DNA of 64,000 nt from Deinococcus gobiensis I-0 (GCF_000252445.1 NC_017791.1:248001-312000), one strand, 5' to 3'; shown: positions 30,037-38,018, numbered from the stretch's first letter. A program made the numbers and translations. Notes: generated from the letters alone by a model not told the origin.

Positions 30037-30750
30037 AGTGATCTCCAGTCTGCTCGTCCCTCGCATCACAAGGGTCAGGTTCTGGAAGTCATCTCTGGAG
30101 CATTACCAACCATGTGGCGATACACCCGAGCCCCATAAGCGCGGTCAACGCGAATGATCGGAGGTCGAGACCTCGGTCTTCCCTTCCCTAACCTCGGAAC
30201 ACGAATGGCTTCCAGAACAGGAAGAAGGAAGGGGCCATCCGCGCGTTGTCCCTCACTCAGCACGACGCTCAATGGACGCGCATGTCCATCAGCACACAGG
30301 TGGAGTTTTGTGGTGCGTCCACCACGGGAGTGGCCGAGCCACTCCCCGGCAATCACCGGTCGTGAATCATGCTGCGAGGGTTGCTTGCGAGCACCGACCG
30401 CACTGCGATGGGCACGCAAGTGGGTGCTGTCAATGGACGCGCCTTCCCAGTTGATCTGTCCCTGCCGGTCCGCGACGCCTTGAAGAATCTGAAGGATGCG
30501 CAACCAGGTGCCGTCTCGTTCCCAACGTGAGAGGCGGTCATGGCAAGTGCGCCACGGACCGTACCGTTCAGGGATGTCACGCCAAGGCGTACCGAGCTTG
30601 ATCCGCCACAAGATGCCGTTGATGATCCGTCGATGATCGGCGAACGGACGGCCGCGTTTGGGATTAGCTGGAAGGTGTGGGAAAAGTGCGTTCCATTGGG
30701 CGTCAGTCAGTTCGGTTCGGCACCACAAGTCATGAGGCTACGGTCAAGCC

Positions 30751-31497
30751 ATGAGTTCAGTCGCACAGACCCTAGCCGAGCTTCAGGATCACCTGGAGGC
30801 GCGTGTGGCCCAGCGCACTACGGAGTTGCAGGCAGCCAATGAGGAGTTGCGCGCCTTCGCGCGTTCAGTCAGCCATTATCTCCGCACACCCCTGCAATTG
30901 CTGATGGGCCACGCAGCGCTGCTCGACACGGCCTCGGAGCAGACTCGGGGAACCCATACCCAGGCCATCATGAACACGACAGACCGAATGGCCGACATTC
31001 TCAGTGGACTTCTACAATACGGCGAGCGGCAAGCCGGCCCCCTGACGCTGGAACAGGTGGATCTGGCCGAGGTGCTCGAGCTGAGCTGGCAGGATCTGGG
31101 TGGACCAGCGCCCACGGTGAAGCTGGAGTTAGGGCCGTTGCCTACGGTGCGCGGGGACTACACGGCGCTGCGTCTGGTGTTTGGCAACCTACTGCACAAC
31201 GCTGTGAAGTACACCCAGGGCCGACCGGACCCCCGCGTGCAGGTACGGGCCACACGAAGTCAGAATATGCACCTGATCGAGGTGCGCGACAATGGCATGG
31301 GTTTTCATCCGGCCGACGCGGAGCGCCTGTTCCGGTTGTTCAGCCGCCTGCCTGAAGCGCAGGCTTTTGACGGCTTGGGGGTAGGCCTGGCCGATGTCTG
31401 GCGCATTGTGATTGCGCACGGAGGACATGTGTGGGCCGAAGGGCGACCAGGAGAAGGGGCCACATTCACTGTGTCGTTACCCGCTGATGAAGCCTAA
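30751..31497 (+). CDS. Sensor histidine kinase fragment (HisKA-HATPase), N-terminus lost
   Basis: 248 residues holding only the transmitter. The dimerisation/phosphoacceptor helix is LRAFARSVSHYLRTPLQLLM with His in SHYLRTPL (usual form SHDLRTPL). The ATPase domain shows N-box FGNLLHNAVKYTQG, G1 VRDNGMGFHP and G2 FDGLGVGLADVWRI. Deinococcus kinases of this type usually have PAS or GAF sensor domains ahead of the coiled coil EARVAQRTTELQAANEELRA. Here the first seven codons (MSSVAQT) come from the IS5 right end, so the sensor part has been cut away. No regulator is adjacent. Confidence 0.8.
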   Translation: MSSVAQTLAELQDHLEARVAQRTTELQAANEELRAFARSVSHYLRTPLQLLMGHAALLDTASEQTRGTHTQAIMNTTDRMADILSGLLQYGERQAGPLTLEQVDLAEVLELSWQDLGGPAPTVKLELGPLPTVRGDYTALRLVFGNLLHNAVKYTQGRPDPRVQVRATRSQNMHLIEVRDNGMGFHPADAERLFRLFSRLPEAQAFDGLGVGLADVWRIVIAHGGHVWAEGRPGEGATFTVSLPADEA

Positions 31498-31997
31498 GCG
31501 GTGATGGACCGCGGAATTCAGGCAGCCTGCTGTCACACGACGTCGCAGCATGGCATGGCAAAAATTCTGGCTCTGACCTTGACCACCCACTGGAGCTGAA
31601 TTGGGAAAGAACAGCGGGTCTTTTTGACTCGAGGGGTCTGCGGTCCCAGCGATACCTGCCCTTCCCCGCCGTACCTGATGATCGCCGAACTGGCCGATGA
31701 GGTCAGGTAACCACTCAGGTGTGTCGTCTCTGCTCACTAACCCAGCACCACCCAAAGCCCCAGCACAGGCAGAAGCGGCAGAGAGGCCAGCGCGTCGAAG
31801 AGTCGCCCCGCCTTCTGGGCCACGTCCTGACCATCCACACCCAGGAACACCGCCCGCAGCAGGGTGCAACTTATGGAGAGGTAGAGAATTCCAGTCCACC
31901 GAAGTCTCTGGCTTGCGCTGCGCGCTGGTCAGTGCTGTGTCACCTTTCCTGCCGCACAGGATCAATCGTGCATCAGCTCACTCAATAACAGACAGAA
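31498..31997 (-). other. Gene-poor stretch with the C-terminal scrap of a membrane protein
   Basis: On the minus strand 31892-31737 reads GILYLSISCTLLRAVFLGVD, then RLFDALASLPLLPVLGLWVV before a TAG stop. This is coding-like and hydrophobic, but its upstream part is out of frame, so it is a remnant. The rest of the 500 bp shows no recognisable gene. The last 30 bp are AT-rich and hold TTGACA (31998-32003). Confidence 0.4.
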
Positions 31998-32951
31998 TTG
32001 ACATCTATTGATAAGGTGATATCAAAAAGCAATTTCTTTCCCGTCGTCGTCATTGGTGCTGGCAGTGCTGGACTGAATGCCGCTCTCGTCCTCGGCCGGG
32101 CCCGCCGCTCCACTCTCCTGCTGGACTCCGGCCCACCCCGCAATGCCCCAGCCCATGCCGCCCACGGCCTCCTCACCCGCGACGGCACCCCACCTCTCGA
32201 CCTCCTCCGCATCGCCCGCGAGCAACTTGCCCCCTACCCCGTCACCCACCTCTCCGATGCCGCCGAGCACGTGACGCCTGACGAGGGCGGCTTCACCCTC
32301 TTCCTGAACCGTGGTCAGACCATCCGAACCCGCCGCCTGCTTCTGGCCACCGGTGTCACCGACCTGCTCCCCGACATTCCCGGCCTACAGGACGGCTGGG
32401 GCACCAACGTCCACCACTGTCCCTACTGCCACGGCTGGGAAGTCCGTGATCAGCATCTGGCCGATCTGATTCCTGGCGGCGGCGAGATGGCGTACCACCG
32501 CGGCGTCCTGCTCCGGCAATGGACACCGCACCTGGTCCTGCTCACTCACGGCGCCGCTCACCTCTCGGCTCAGCAACGAGACGACCTTGAACATCTGGGC
32601 GTCCGCATCGATGAGCGCCCCGTCGCCCAATGGGATGGGCAGGCCATCACGTTCGAGGACGGCACCCGGCTGAAGCGTGACGCCCTGTTTGTGACCCCCG
32701 GGCAGGCCCAGCGCTCCAGGCTGCCTGAGCAGCTGGGGTGCGCCCGCATTGACCGTGGTCCGCTGGCCGATGTGCTGCTGAAGGTGACCCCGGAGACCGG
32801 ACGGACCAGTGTGCCTGGCGTGTACGCTGCGGGCGACATGATCGGCGAGCAGCAGGTCGTACTGGCGGCGGCCAGTGGGGCACGATCGGCGGCGGCCATC
32901 AATGCGGATCTCTGCTTCGAAGACGCGTCAAAGAGAACCCTTCAGACCTGA
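31998..32951 (+). CDS. NAD(P)/FAD-dependent oxidoreductase, thioredoxin reductase-like
   Basis: 317 residues. N-terminal FAD-binding Rossmann motif VVVIGAGSAGLNAALVLGRA, redox-active pair in HHCPYCHGWEVRD and C-terminal FAD motif VPGVYAAGDMIGEQQVVLAA. The layout is that of the TrxB/AhpF-like family of small flavoproteins. The GxGxxG of the NADPH domain is weak (LIPGGGEMAYHRG), so cofactor choice is unclear. The start is uncertain: TTG 31998 or GTG 32016, neither with a clear ribosome site; the TTGACA at the proposed start may instead be a -35 element. No thioredoxin gene is nearby. Confidence 0.82.
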   Translation: MTSIDKVISKSNFFPVVVIGAGSAGLNAALVLGRARRSTLLLDSGPPRNAPAHAAHGLLTRDGTPPLDLLRIAREQLAPYPVTHLSDAAEHVTPDEGGFTLFLNRGQTIRTRRLLLATGVTDLLPDIPGLQDGWGTNVHHCPYCHGWEVRDQHLADLIPGGGEMAYHRGVLLRQWTPHLVLLTHGAAHLSAQQRDDLEHLGVRIDERPVAQWDGQAITFEDGTRLKRDALFVTPGQAQRSRLPEQLGCARIDRGPLADVLLKVTPETGRTSVPGVYAAGDMIGEQQVVLAAASGARSAAAINADLCFEDASKRTLQT

Positions 32952-33373
32952 GGGTCCAGAGAGACGTGGCATCCGGACAGGGGCAGCACAGGAAGCACCT
33001 CGAAGGGTTGTCCAGCCCCCCGACGGACCTCCAGAACCAGGAAGATGGTCCGCTGGAAGATCTATACGCTCAAAAGCTCCGCGGCTTCCCACATGCCAGA
33101 AGGGGCGCTCGTCTATTTTCCGAGCCACTCCCACGGTTTTTTGCTTCTGCACCTGCTCAGGCTTCAGGTTGGTGATGGGGATGACGCGTCCCAAAGGCCC
33201 ATCCGCGAGATGACGTCGAGCTATACGCTGCGCAAGGCAGGTCTTTCTGATAAGCACGGCTTGAAGCAAGTAGCCCAGCAGGCATGCAGTGGTCCCCAGG
33301 GCCGGAGATCAGGAGTGTGACGCCCTGCTGGTCTCCCGGCTCGGCCTATGCCCGCGACAGCTGGCCTTGTTTT
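32952..33373 (+). other. Intergenic region with overlapping weak open frames
   Basis: About 420 bp. A plus-strand frame at 33045-33320 (MVRWKIYTLKSSAASHMPEG) and a minus-strand frame at 32928-33269 overlap; neither has a convincing ribosome site or family. It may hold a decayed gene. Confidence 0.3.
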
Positions 33374-33754
33374 TCAGGAAGCGGTGGAGTGTGTCGGGGA
33401 GGCGGTTGAGTCCCTGTCCTCGCTGAAGACCCTGTGCCAGACCAAGACCGGTACGTCAAGGACCTGGCGCAGGCCTTCCATCTGGCCCGCCCGGACACTC
33501 AGGAGGCTCAGCCGTCCCCCTTCGAGATGCGCCAGACGGGAGAGGGTCAAGGGCGCTTCCGGCACGGAGGCCGTCACGCCCTGGGCAACCGCGTGCTGGG
33601 TCAGGCCACGGGCCTCCCGCACCGCCCGCAGCCAGTGCCGGGGCAGCAGGGGGTCCTGTCCCTCCCTCGCATAGGGAGGCGCAGGCAATCCCGCCGCCGC
33701 CCAAGAGGAGAGGCGCGTCCTCAGCTCTGCCTTGGAAGGGGGCGGTTCAGTCAT
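33374..33754 (-). CDS. XRE-type helix-turn-helix protein
   Basis: 126 residues. The helix-turn-helix region is LRAVREARGLTQHAVAQGVT with SRLAHLEGGRLSLLSVRAGQ, matching Cro/C1-type repressors, although the insertion VPEAPLT between helices is longer than usual. The C-terminal tail (EDRDSTASPTHSTAS) is low complexity. The start is the ATG of MTEPPPSKAELR. No partner toxin is recognisable; the divergent membrane-anchored gene at 33951 might be a target. Confidence 0.55.
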   Translation of the reverse strand: MTEPPPSKAELRTRLSSWAAAGLPAPPYAREGQDPLLPRHWLRAVREARGLTQHAVAQGVTASVPEAPLTLSRLAHLEGGRLSLLSVRAGQMEGLRQVLDVPVLVWHRVFSEDRDSTASPTHSTAS

Positions 33755-33950
33755 GACTGCCTATTCTTGAAGACCTACGACCAGACCTCCAGTGGGATAT
33801 CCAACACTTGGCGCGACTCCTGCTGGTGGAAGGTCCTTCATCTCTACCTCAATCGGCGGTCCTCCCGGATCTGCCGCGGTTCCTGCCTGGGCAGCAATCC
33901 CCCTGAGCCCTTCCTCTCCAGATCACAGCCAGCTCTGTACCCTGGGCGTC

Positions 33951-34625
33951 ATGACCCCACCCGACTGGTTCCTGCAACTTCTCGGCGGAGCCGCCATCCT
34001 GGTCCTGATCGTCCTGCTGGTCCTCGTCCTCCGGGGCCTGCGCACGGCACAAAAGAACCAGCACCCCTCCGAGCCGCCCCCCGTCCCACGGACGGACGAG
34101 GCGCAGGCGCGCTGGCAGACCCACGTGCAGCGCGTCATGCGCCCAGACGCGATCCAGGTCGCGTTCGACCGGGAAAGCGTCAGCATGGGCGACGACACCC
34201 ACGACCACTGGCGTCTGCTGGTCTTCGAGCAGGACATGCCGCTGTCCGCCCTGCTGGAACGGCGGATCCACAGCGTCCTGGCCTCCATTCACGGTGGTCA
34301 GGCCACCTGGTTGTTTCAGGTCCACCAGCCCCTGGAGGCGCCCATCCACCACGGCCAGAGCGTGCCGGCGTGGTCGGACCGGGTCCGGGTGACGGACGTA
34401 GCAGTCGTCGCGCAGCAATGGACGCGTCCGCACCTGTTCTGCCCGGACTTCCCTGTCTCGCAGATCGGCCAGGGCCTGCTGTACGCCCGGTACCTGGCGC
34501 AACGGGACCCGGACGAGGTGGTCGCGGCCTACAGGGCTGAATCGGGTGTGCGCGAGGTGGTGGGTGGCCGGTCCTCCCGCTTCTCGCCAGGGTCGGTGCC
34601 CCCAGAACGGCGGGTGATGGTATAG
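33951..34625 (+). CDS. Membrane-anchored hypothetical protein
   Basis: 224 residues from ATG 33951 (MTPPDWFLQLLGGAAILVLI). One N-terminal membrane helix (LLGGAAILVLIVLLVLVLRG) is followed by a cytosolic or external domain of mixed structure (DAIQVAFDRESVSMGDDTHD, HDHWRLLVFEQDMPLSALLE, FQVHQPLEAPIHHGQSVPAW). A C-terminal tail is basic and Pro/Ser rich. I do not recognise the family. Codon use and GC match neighbours. A longer in-frame extension exists upstream to 33792 but looks non-coding. Confidence 0.55.
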   Translation: MTPPDWFLQLLGGAAILVLIVLLVLVLRGLRTAQKNQHPSEPPPVPRTDEAQARWQTHVQRVMRPDAIQVAFDRESVSMGDDTHDHWRLLVFEQDMPLSALLERRIHSVLASIHGGQATWLFQVHQPLEAPIHHGQSVPAWSDRVRVTDVAVVAQQWTRPHLFCPDFPVSQIGQGLLYARYLAQRDPDEVVAAYRAESGVREVVGGRSSRFSPGSVPPERRVMV

Positions 34626-34854
34626 CGGAAATAGAGGGGGTGCTGATGGACCAGGCGTGGGGCGAAAGCAGGAGCGGCCTTTTGCTGGGCTGGCTTTTCT
34701 GCTGTGTGCCGGGGTCTTCCATGCTTGAGAACGGTGTCAGTCAGAGCTGATCGTGGACCTGGGCAAATCCGACACTACATTCCACAGAACCTGATGCCTA
34801 CGGGAGTTGAGACGTACTTTGACCGTTCTCCCTGAATCTGCAGCAGCTTGGCCG

Positions 34855-36114
34855 CTATCTCCTCGGTTGGGGTTGCTCAATAGACCGTTCTTCTGCAAGG
34901 GCAGGGATGTGAGGCTCAATGCGCATCAGGGCGCCCCAGACTGCTCCGCCCAGGGCCAGTCCCACCGCATTCAGCCCAAACCACAGGGAAAGAGGCCAGC
35001 GGTCGACCAACGGCGAGACCAGAAGCAGCGTCAGGGGCATCCCGACCGCCCCGACCGCCGAGAGCACCGCGAAGACCCGGCCCAGGTAGGCGGCCGGGAC
35101 GCCCTGCTGAAGCAGCGTGCCCAGGGGAGTATTGATCAGCCCGATGCCCAGCCCGAACACCAGTGACGCCGCCAGCAACGGGACGTAGGTCGGCCACAGC
35201 CACATGCAGGCCTGGGCCACCCCACTCAAGAGGAAGCCCAGCAACGTGCAGGCCCGCAACGGCAGGCGTGACCCGAGTGAGGCGAACAACACGCCGATCA
35301 ACAGCATGCCCGCGCCTTCCATGGCCAGGAACAGGCCATAGCCCCGTGGCCCCACACCGAGCGTCTCCATCAGTTTGGGCGTCACCACCAGCACCGGCCC
35401 GATGGCCGCATTGACCAACAGCACAAGTGGAGGCATCACGGTCAGCACCCAGGAGCGGCGCATCAGGCGCAGCCCGGCCCGGAGATCCTGCCAGAGACTG
35501 GAGGACGTCGGCTGTCCTTCAGGTCTGTTCGGCAGGGTCACGCCGAGCAGCAGGGTCGCCATCAGCAGGAAGCTCAGGCCGTCGAGTAGGATGGCGACGG
35601 CAGGCGAGAAGGCCGCCACCAGGAAGCCACCAGAGAAGGTACCCAGCAGGCCCATGGTCTCCGCCAGGCTCCCCATCATGCCGTTGGCGCGGGGGAGATC
35701 TGCAGGCGCCACCAGGGCCGGCAAGGCCGCCCCCGCCGCCGGGGACGCGACGCTGCTCGACAGGCCGGTCAGGAACGCGGCGCCGTTGATGACCCAGAGG
35801 GGGACGTCCTGACCGGTCTGTTGACCCAGGAGGGCCAGCCCGCCGACGGTCAGTTGGAGAAGACCGCGCACGACATTGGCGCCGATCAGAGGCCGCTTGA
35901 GCCCGATCCGGTCGACCCAGGCCCCGGCGAGCGGCATGACGAGGTTGGGGATCAGGGCGCAGGCCAGGGTGACGGCCATCTGCCCTGCCCGGCCGGTCTG
36001 GTGCAGCACCAGAAAGCTCAGGGCGATGCTGGCCAGGGCCGCCGCGAAGCGCGACTGGGCGCTGCCGACAAGCCACAGCACAAAGGAGCGGTTCCAGAGC
36101 GACACGGGGGTCAT
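34855..36114 (-). CDS. Major facilitator superfamily transporter
   Basis: 419 residues with about twelve membrane helices, MFS_3/enterobactin-exporter-like. Typical loop sequence DRIGLKRPLIGANVVRGLLQ follows helix 2, and the second half repeats the pattern (RVFAVLSAVGAVGMPLTLLL). Substrate unknown; relatives export drugs or siderophores. The start is the ATG of MTPVSLWNRSFVLW; it lies inside a palindrome (36106-36132), suggesting a repressor site that blocks the start region. Stands alone. Confidence 0.88.
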   Translation of the reverse strand: MTPVSLWNRSFVLWLVGSAQSRFAAALASIALSFLVLHQTGRAGQMAVTLACALIPNLVMPLAGAWVDRIGLKRPLIGANVVRGLLQLTVGGLALLGQQTGQDVPLWVINGAAFLTGLSSSVASPAAGAALPALVAPADLPRANGMMGSLAETMGLLGTFSGGFLVAAFSPAVAILLDGLSFLLMATLLLGVTLPNRPEGQPTSSSLWQDLRAGLRLMRRSWVLTVMPPLVLLVNAAIGPVLVVTPKLMETLGVGPRGYGLFLAMEGAGMLLIGVLFASLGSRLPLRACTLLGFLLSGVAQACMWLWPTYVPLLAASLVFGLGIGLINTPLGTLLQQGVPAAYLGRVFAVLSAVGAVGMPLTLLLVSPLVDRWPLSLWFGLNAVGLALGGAVWGALMRIEPHIPALAEERSIEQPQPRR

Positions 36115-36169
36115 ACCTCTAGTGTGACCCCCGCCACTTCCAGAACCCACGGCCTTTCTGGAAGTGGCG
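36106..36169. promoter_or_regulatory. Two adjacent palindromes over the MFS gene start
   Basis: GGGGGTCA (36106-36113) and TGACCCCC (36125-36132) form an interrupted palindrome with an 11-bp spacer that includes the MFS start codon. Next to it CGCCACTTCCAGAA (36132-36145) pairs perfectly with TTCTGGAAGTGGCG (36156-36169) across a 10-nt loop. The first is operator-like; the second could be a hairpin in the leader or a second binding site. Confidence 0.6.
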
Positions 36170-36420
36170 CACCTTGTTGGGATGAGGGTTGATCGTCGTC
36201 TTGGGTGGATCCGGGACTGTGCCCTGTAGCGCCTGATGCTTTACTAGTGTCTTTTGGGCGTTCTCGATAGGCCGCTGGGGGTGAGGCCTTCCGTCCCACT
36301 CACCTAACGCAGGGGCACGCCCTGCCCCAGTGTAGGCCGGAGCGGGTGGGGCTGAGCTGAGGCTATGCGAGGCACCATATCTTTCCGCTCCGGTCCTGAT
36401 GCCATGTTGTACTGGCCCAT
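36170..36420 (+). other. Non-coding interval
   Basis: About 250 bp between the MFS promoter palindromes and the small-gene cassette. No start codon with a ribosome site, repeat or hairpin was recognised. Confidence 0.4.
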
Positions 36421-36801
36421 GTGGAGACACCGACCCCAGAGTCAAATGAGCGCGATGCGTTCTTCCTAGAGGTAGATCAAGTTGTTGATGTGCTCCTGCT
36501 TCAAGCAAGATCCAACATGGCGAAAGTGGCTTTCCCGCCTTGGTCCAGACGCCGTGAAGAGACAGTCCTCAATGCCCAAGTCACTCTGGCAGCCTGGGAA
36601 AAAGCCATAGAACGCTTGAAACCCTTTCACAAAGAGGTTCTGCTCTACACCGCGCAGGCGTTCAGGGCACGCGAAGCAGTTGTTGGGCGTCGTGGAGCGA
36701 CACTCTGGGGGAGTGCGCGCGGATCAGGCCTGCTGGGCTTGGCAATTGCGGCCCACACCGAGACCTGGGCACCGCAGGACGCGTCCTGGGAGGCGGCGTG
36801 A
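36421..36801 (+). CDS. Helical hypothetical protein, first gene of small-gene cassette
   Basis: 126 residues, GTG start (METPTPESNERDAFFLEVDQ). Almost entirely helical: VVDVLLLQARSNMAKVAFPP, ETVLNAQVTLAAWEKAIERL, FHKEVLLYTAQAFRAREAVV, then a Gly-rich turn and short tail. No signal peptide. Its stop overlaps the next start as GTGA, so it heads a tightly packed operon of tiny genes. The style (short, overlapping, no recognisable domains) is that of phage or integrated-element genes. Confidence 0.5.
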   Translation: METPTPESNERDAFFLEVDQVVDVLLLQARSNMAKVAFPPWSRRREETVLNAQVTLAAWEKAIERLKPFHKEVLLYTAQAFRAREAVVGRRGATLWGSARGSGLLGLAIAAHTETWAPQDASWEAA

Positions 36802-36959
36802 GCGCCCCCACCCCGCGCCCCGGCACCGGGCGGCAGGTGCTGCTGCTCATGGTGGTGCTGGTGCTGGGCATGGCCCTGGGCGTCACCTGCCGCGACCTGA
36901 TCCTCACCGTCGTCGGCGCGCTGGTCAGCGCGTGGGCGATCATCGGGGACCGCCGATGA
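36798..36959 (+). CDS. Small membrane protein (53 aa)
   Basis: GTG start overlapping the previous stop. Sequence VSAPTPRPGTGRQVLLLMVV continues into two hydrophobic stretches (LLLMVVLVLGMALGVTC and LILTVVGALVSAWAIIG), so it should span the membrane twice. Its stop overlaps the next ATG as ATGA. Small two-helix proteins are common in phage cassettes (holin-like), but there is no further evidence for such a role. Confidence 0.5.
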   Translation: MSAPTPRPGTGRQVLLLMVVLVLGMALGVTCRDLILTVVGALVSAWAIIGDRR

Positions 36960-37162
36960 GCCTCGTCTGGGTTCTGCTCTCGCTCGCCTCGCTGCTGACG
37001 CTAGGGCTGCTGTGACTGTTCGCTAAGGTCAACGCGGCAGGCAGTGCCGCCTCCCTCATCCCTCCCCAGCCGGGCGCGCGCCTGTGCCGCTGCACCGATG
37101 GGGGCCGCAATCAGCCGCTGGCCGCCTGCCCAGACTGCCGGGGCGAAGGGTGGGTGCGCTGA
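36956..37162 (+). pseudogene. Membrane-anchored zinc-ribbon microprotein split by a TGA
   Basis: The frame opens with MSLVWVLLSLASLLTLGLL (one membrane helix), hits TGA at 37013-37015, and continues in the same frame as LFAKVNAAGSAASLIPPQPG and LCRCTDGGRNQPLAACPDCR, ending at 37162. The CxC...CxxC pattern looks like a zinc ribbon. One base change (TGA from TGG) would explain the break, giving a 68-residue protein. Alternatively the first 19 codons are a real tiny peptide. Its last base overlaps the next ATG. Confidence 0.45.
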
Positions 37163-37431
37163 TGCCCGCCGCCCAGGGCGACCACCTCACGCCCGGCAGC
37201 CACGCCGCCCGGCTGCTGGGGGCCGCGTGCGCCGAGCCGCTCTCCCTCGCCGAGCTGTGCGCGCGCGCTGGCGTCAGCGCCACCGGCAGCGCCGCCCGGA
37301 ACCTCGACCTGCTGGCCCTGCGCGGCCTCGTGGACGTGTGCCCGGCCACCACCGGCCGCGCCCGGCAGCGCTACGCCCTCACGCGTCCCGGCAAAACCGA
37401 GCTGGACGTGCTCTTCCGGGAGAACTCCTGA
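37162..37431 (+). CDS. Small winged-helix DNA-binding protein
   Basis: 89 residues, start in the TGATG overlap with the preceding frame. A winged helix-turn-helix is clear: EPLSLAELCARAGVSATGSA, ARNLDLLALRGLVDVCPATT, then the wing RARQRYALTRPGKTELDVLF. It resembles single-domain ArsR/MarR-like or phage regulators. Its stop overlaps the next start by one base, so it is the fourth member of the cassette. Confidence 0.6.
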   Translation: MPAAQGDHLTPGSHAARLLGAACAEPLSLAELCARAGVSATGSAARNLDLLALRGLVDVCPATTGRARQRYALTRPGKTELDVLFRENS

Positions 37432-37610
37432 TGCGCCTGCGCCTCCTGCTGCCCGCCTTCGTGCTCGCGATGGCCACCGCCCTCCTGACCTTCCCGGAGG
37501 TTCCCGCCCCCACCGCCTTCTGGCAGCTCCTGACCTTCGCCGTGAGCCTCACCGCCACGCCCCTGCTCCTCGTCTCCATCCTCGCCCGCCTGACCCGTAC
37601 GGAGGGCTGA
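37431..37610 (+). CDS. Small membrane protein (59 aa)
   Basis: Starts in the TGATG overlap with the winged-helix gene. MRLRLLLPAFVLAMATALLT and FWQLLTFAVSLTATPLLLVS form two membrane helices, with basic ends. Last gene of the tightly coupled cassette 36421-37610. Function unknown. Confidence 0.5.
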   Translation: MRLRLLLPAFVLAMATALLTFPEVPAPTAFWQLLTFAVSLTATPLLLVSILARLTRTEG

Positions 37611-37750
37611 GCCGCGCCCATGCCCCGCATTCCTGCACTGCCCCTCCATCCGGAAGCGCCCACGCTGGGCGCTCCGGAGGTCCGCCATGCCTGCACGGGG
37701 CCTCTGCGCCGCCGGTTGCTGGGCCTGGGTTCCCCGCGCGCCGACCGCGC

Positions 37751-37942
37751 TCACCAGGAGCCGAGCGTGCCCAGGAAGGTGCGCAGCCACATCCGCCGCG
37801 CTTCCTCCGACCCCAGGGCCGCCGCCTGCTCCGCCGTCAGCAGCCCCCCCGCCTGCATCCGCAGCACAAAGGCGTGGTGCCGCGCCCAGGCTTCCAGCGC
37901 TTCGGCCTCCAGCCGCGCCTGTTCCTCCGCAGAGCGAATCAC
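37751..37942 (-). CDS. Small helical protein A
   Basis: 63 residues: MIRSAEEQARLEAEALEAWA, RHHAFVLRMQAGGLLTAEQA, then AALGSEEARRMWLRTFLGTL. Helical, charged, no signal peptide. The C-terminal part (EEARRMWLRTFL) resembles that of the gene at 38019-38213 (ERRKAAWVRAFLLTH), and both carry a GxLxxAE turn, so the two are likely paralogues. Convergent with the cassette upstream. Family unknown. Confidence 0.5.
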   Translation of the reverse strand: MIRSAEEQARLEAEALEAWARHHAFVLRMQAGGLLTAEQAAALGSEEARRMWLRTFLGTLGSW

Positions 37943-38018
37943 CCTTCCAGTCTTAACAGAAGGTCAGCAGATGCGCTGTTCGAAATGCGGCACCCCCCAC
38001 CGGGGTCAGGCCCCCGCC

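Larger units (their letters stand above)
28874..30107 (-). mobile_element. IS3-family element nested in the IS5 transposase
   Basis: Terminal inverted repeats start GGTAATGCTCCAG (28874-28886 and inverted at 30095-30107) and remain similar for about 25 bp. A 3-bp duplication AAC flanks it (28871-28873, 30108-30110). It carries the usual two overlapping genes, orfA and orfB, on the minus strand and looks complete (1234 bp). Confidence 0.88.
28628..30728 (-). pseudogene. IS5-family transposase interrupted by an IS3 element
   Basis: The N-terminal 207 codons (30728-30108) read [54 protein letters not shown] (catalytic Asp) and [17 protein letters not shown] (second Asp). The remainder (28870-28628) continues in frame as [40 protein letters not shown] (catalytic Glu) and stops at CLVLWL. 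Removing the IS3 and one copy of the AAC duplication restores a 287-residue frame exactly, so the gene was intact before the insertion. Confidence 0.9.
28045..30771 (-). mobile_element. IS5-family element with CTAG target repeats, carrying a passenger gene and a nested IS3
   Basis: Ends are GGTCTGTGCG at 28045-28054 and its inverse at 30762-30771, each flanked outside by CTAG (28041-28044, 30772-30775), the 4-bp target duplication of the IS5 subgroup. The transposase gene lies on the minus strand (split by IS3). A 531-bp gene on the plus strand (28082-28612) lies between the left end and the transposase stop. Without the IS3 the element would be about 1.49 kb. The inverted repeats match only over the first 10 bp, so the boundary is likely but not certain. 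Confidence 0.6.

Noticed and set aside
33434..34540. A 368-codon plus-strand frame
   Set aside because: Runs antisense through the XRE gene and out of frame through the membrane-anchored gene; Arg/Pro-rich and without a ribosome site.
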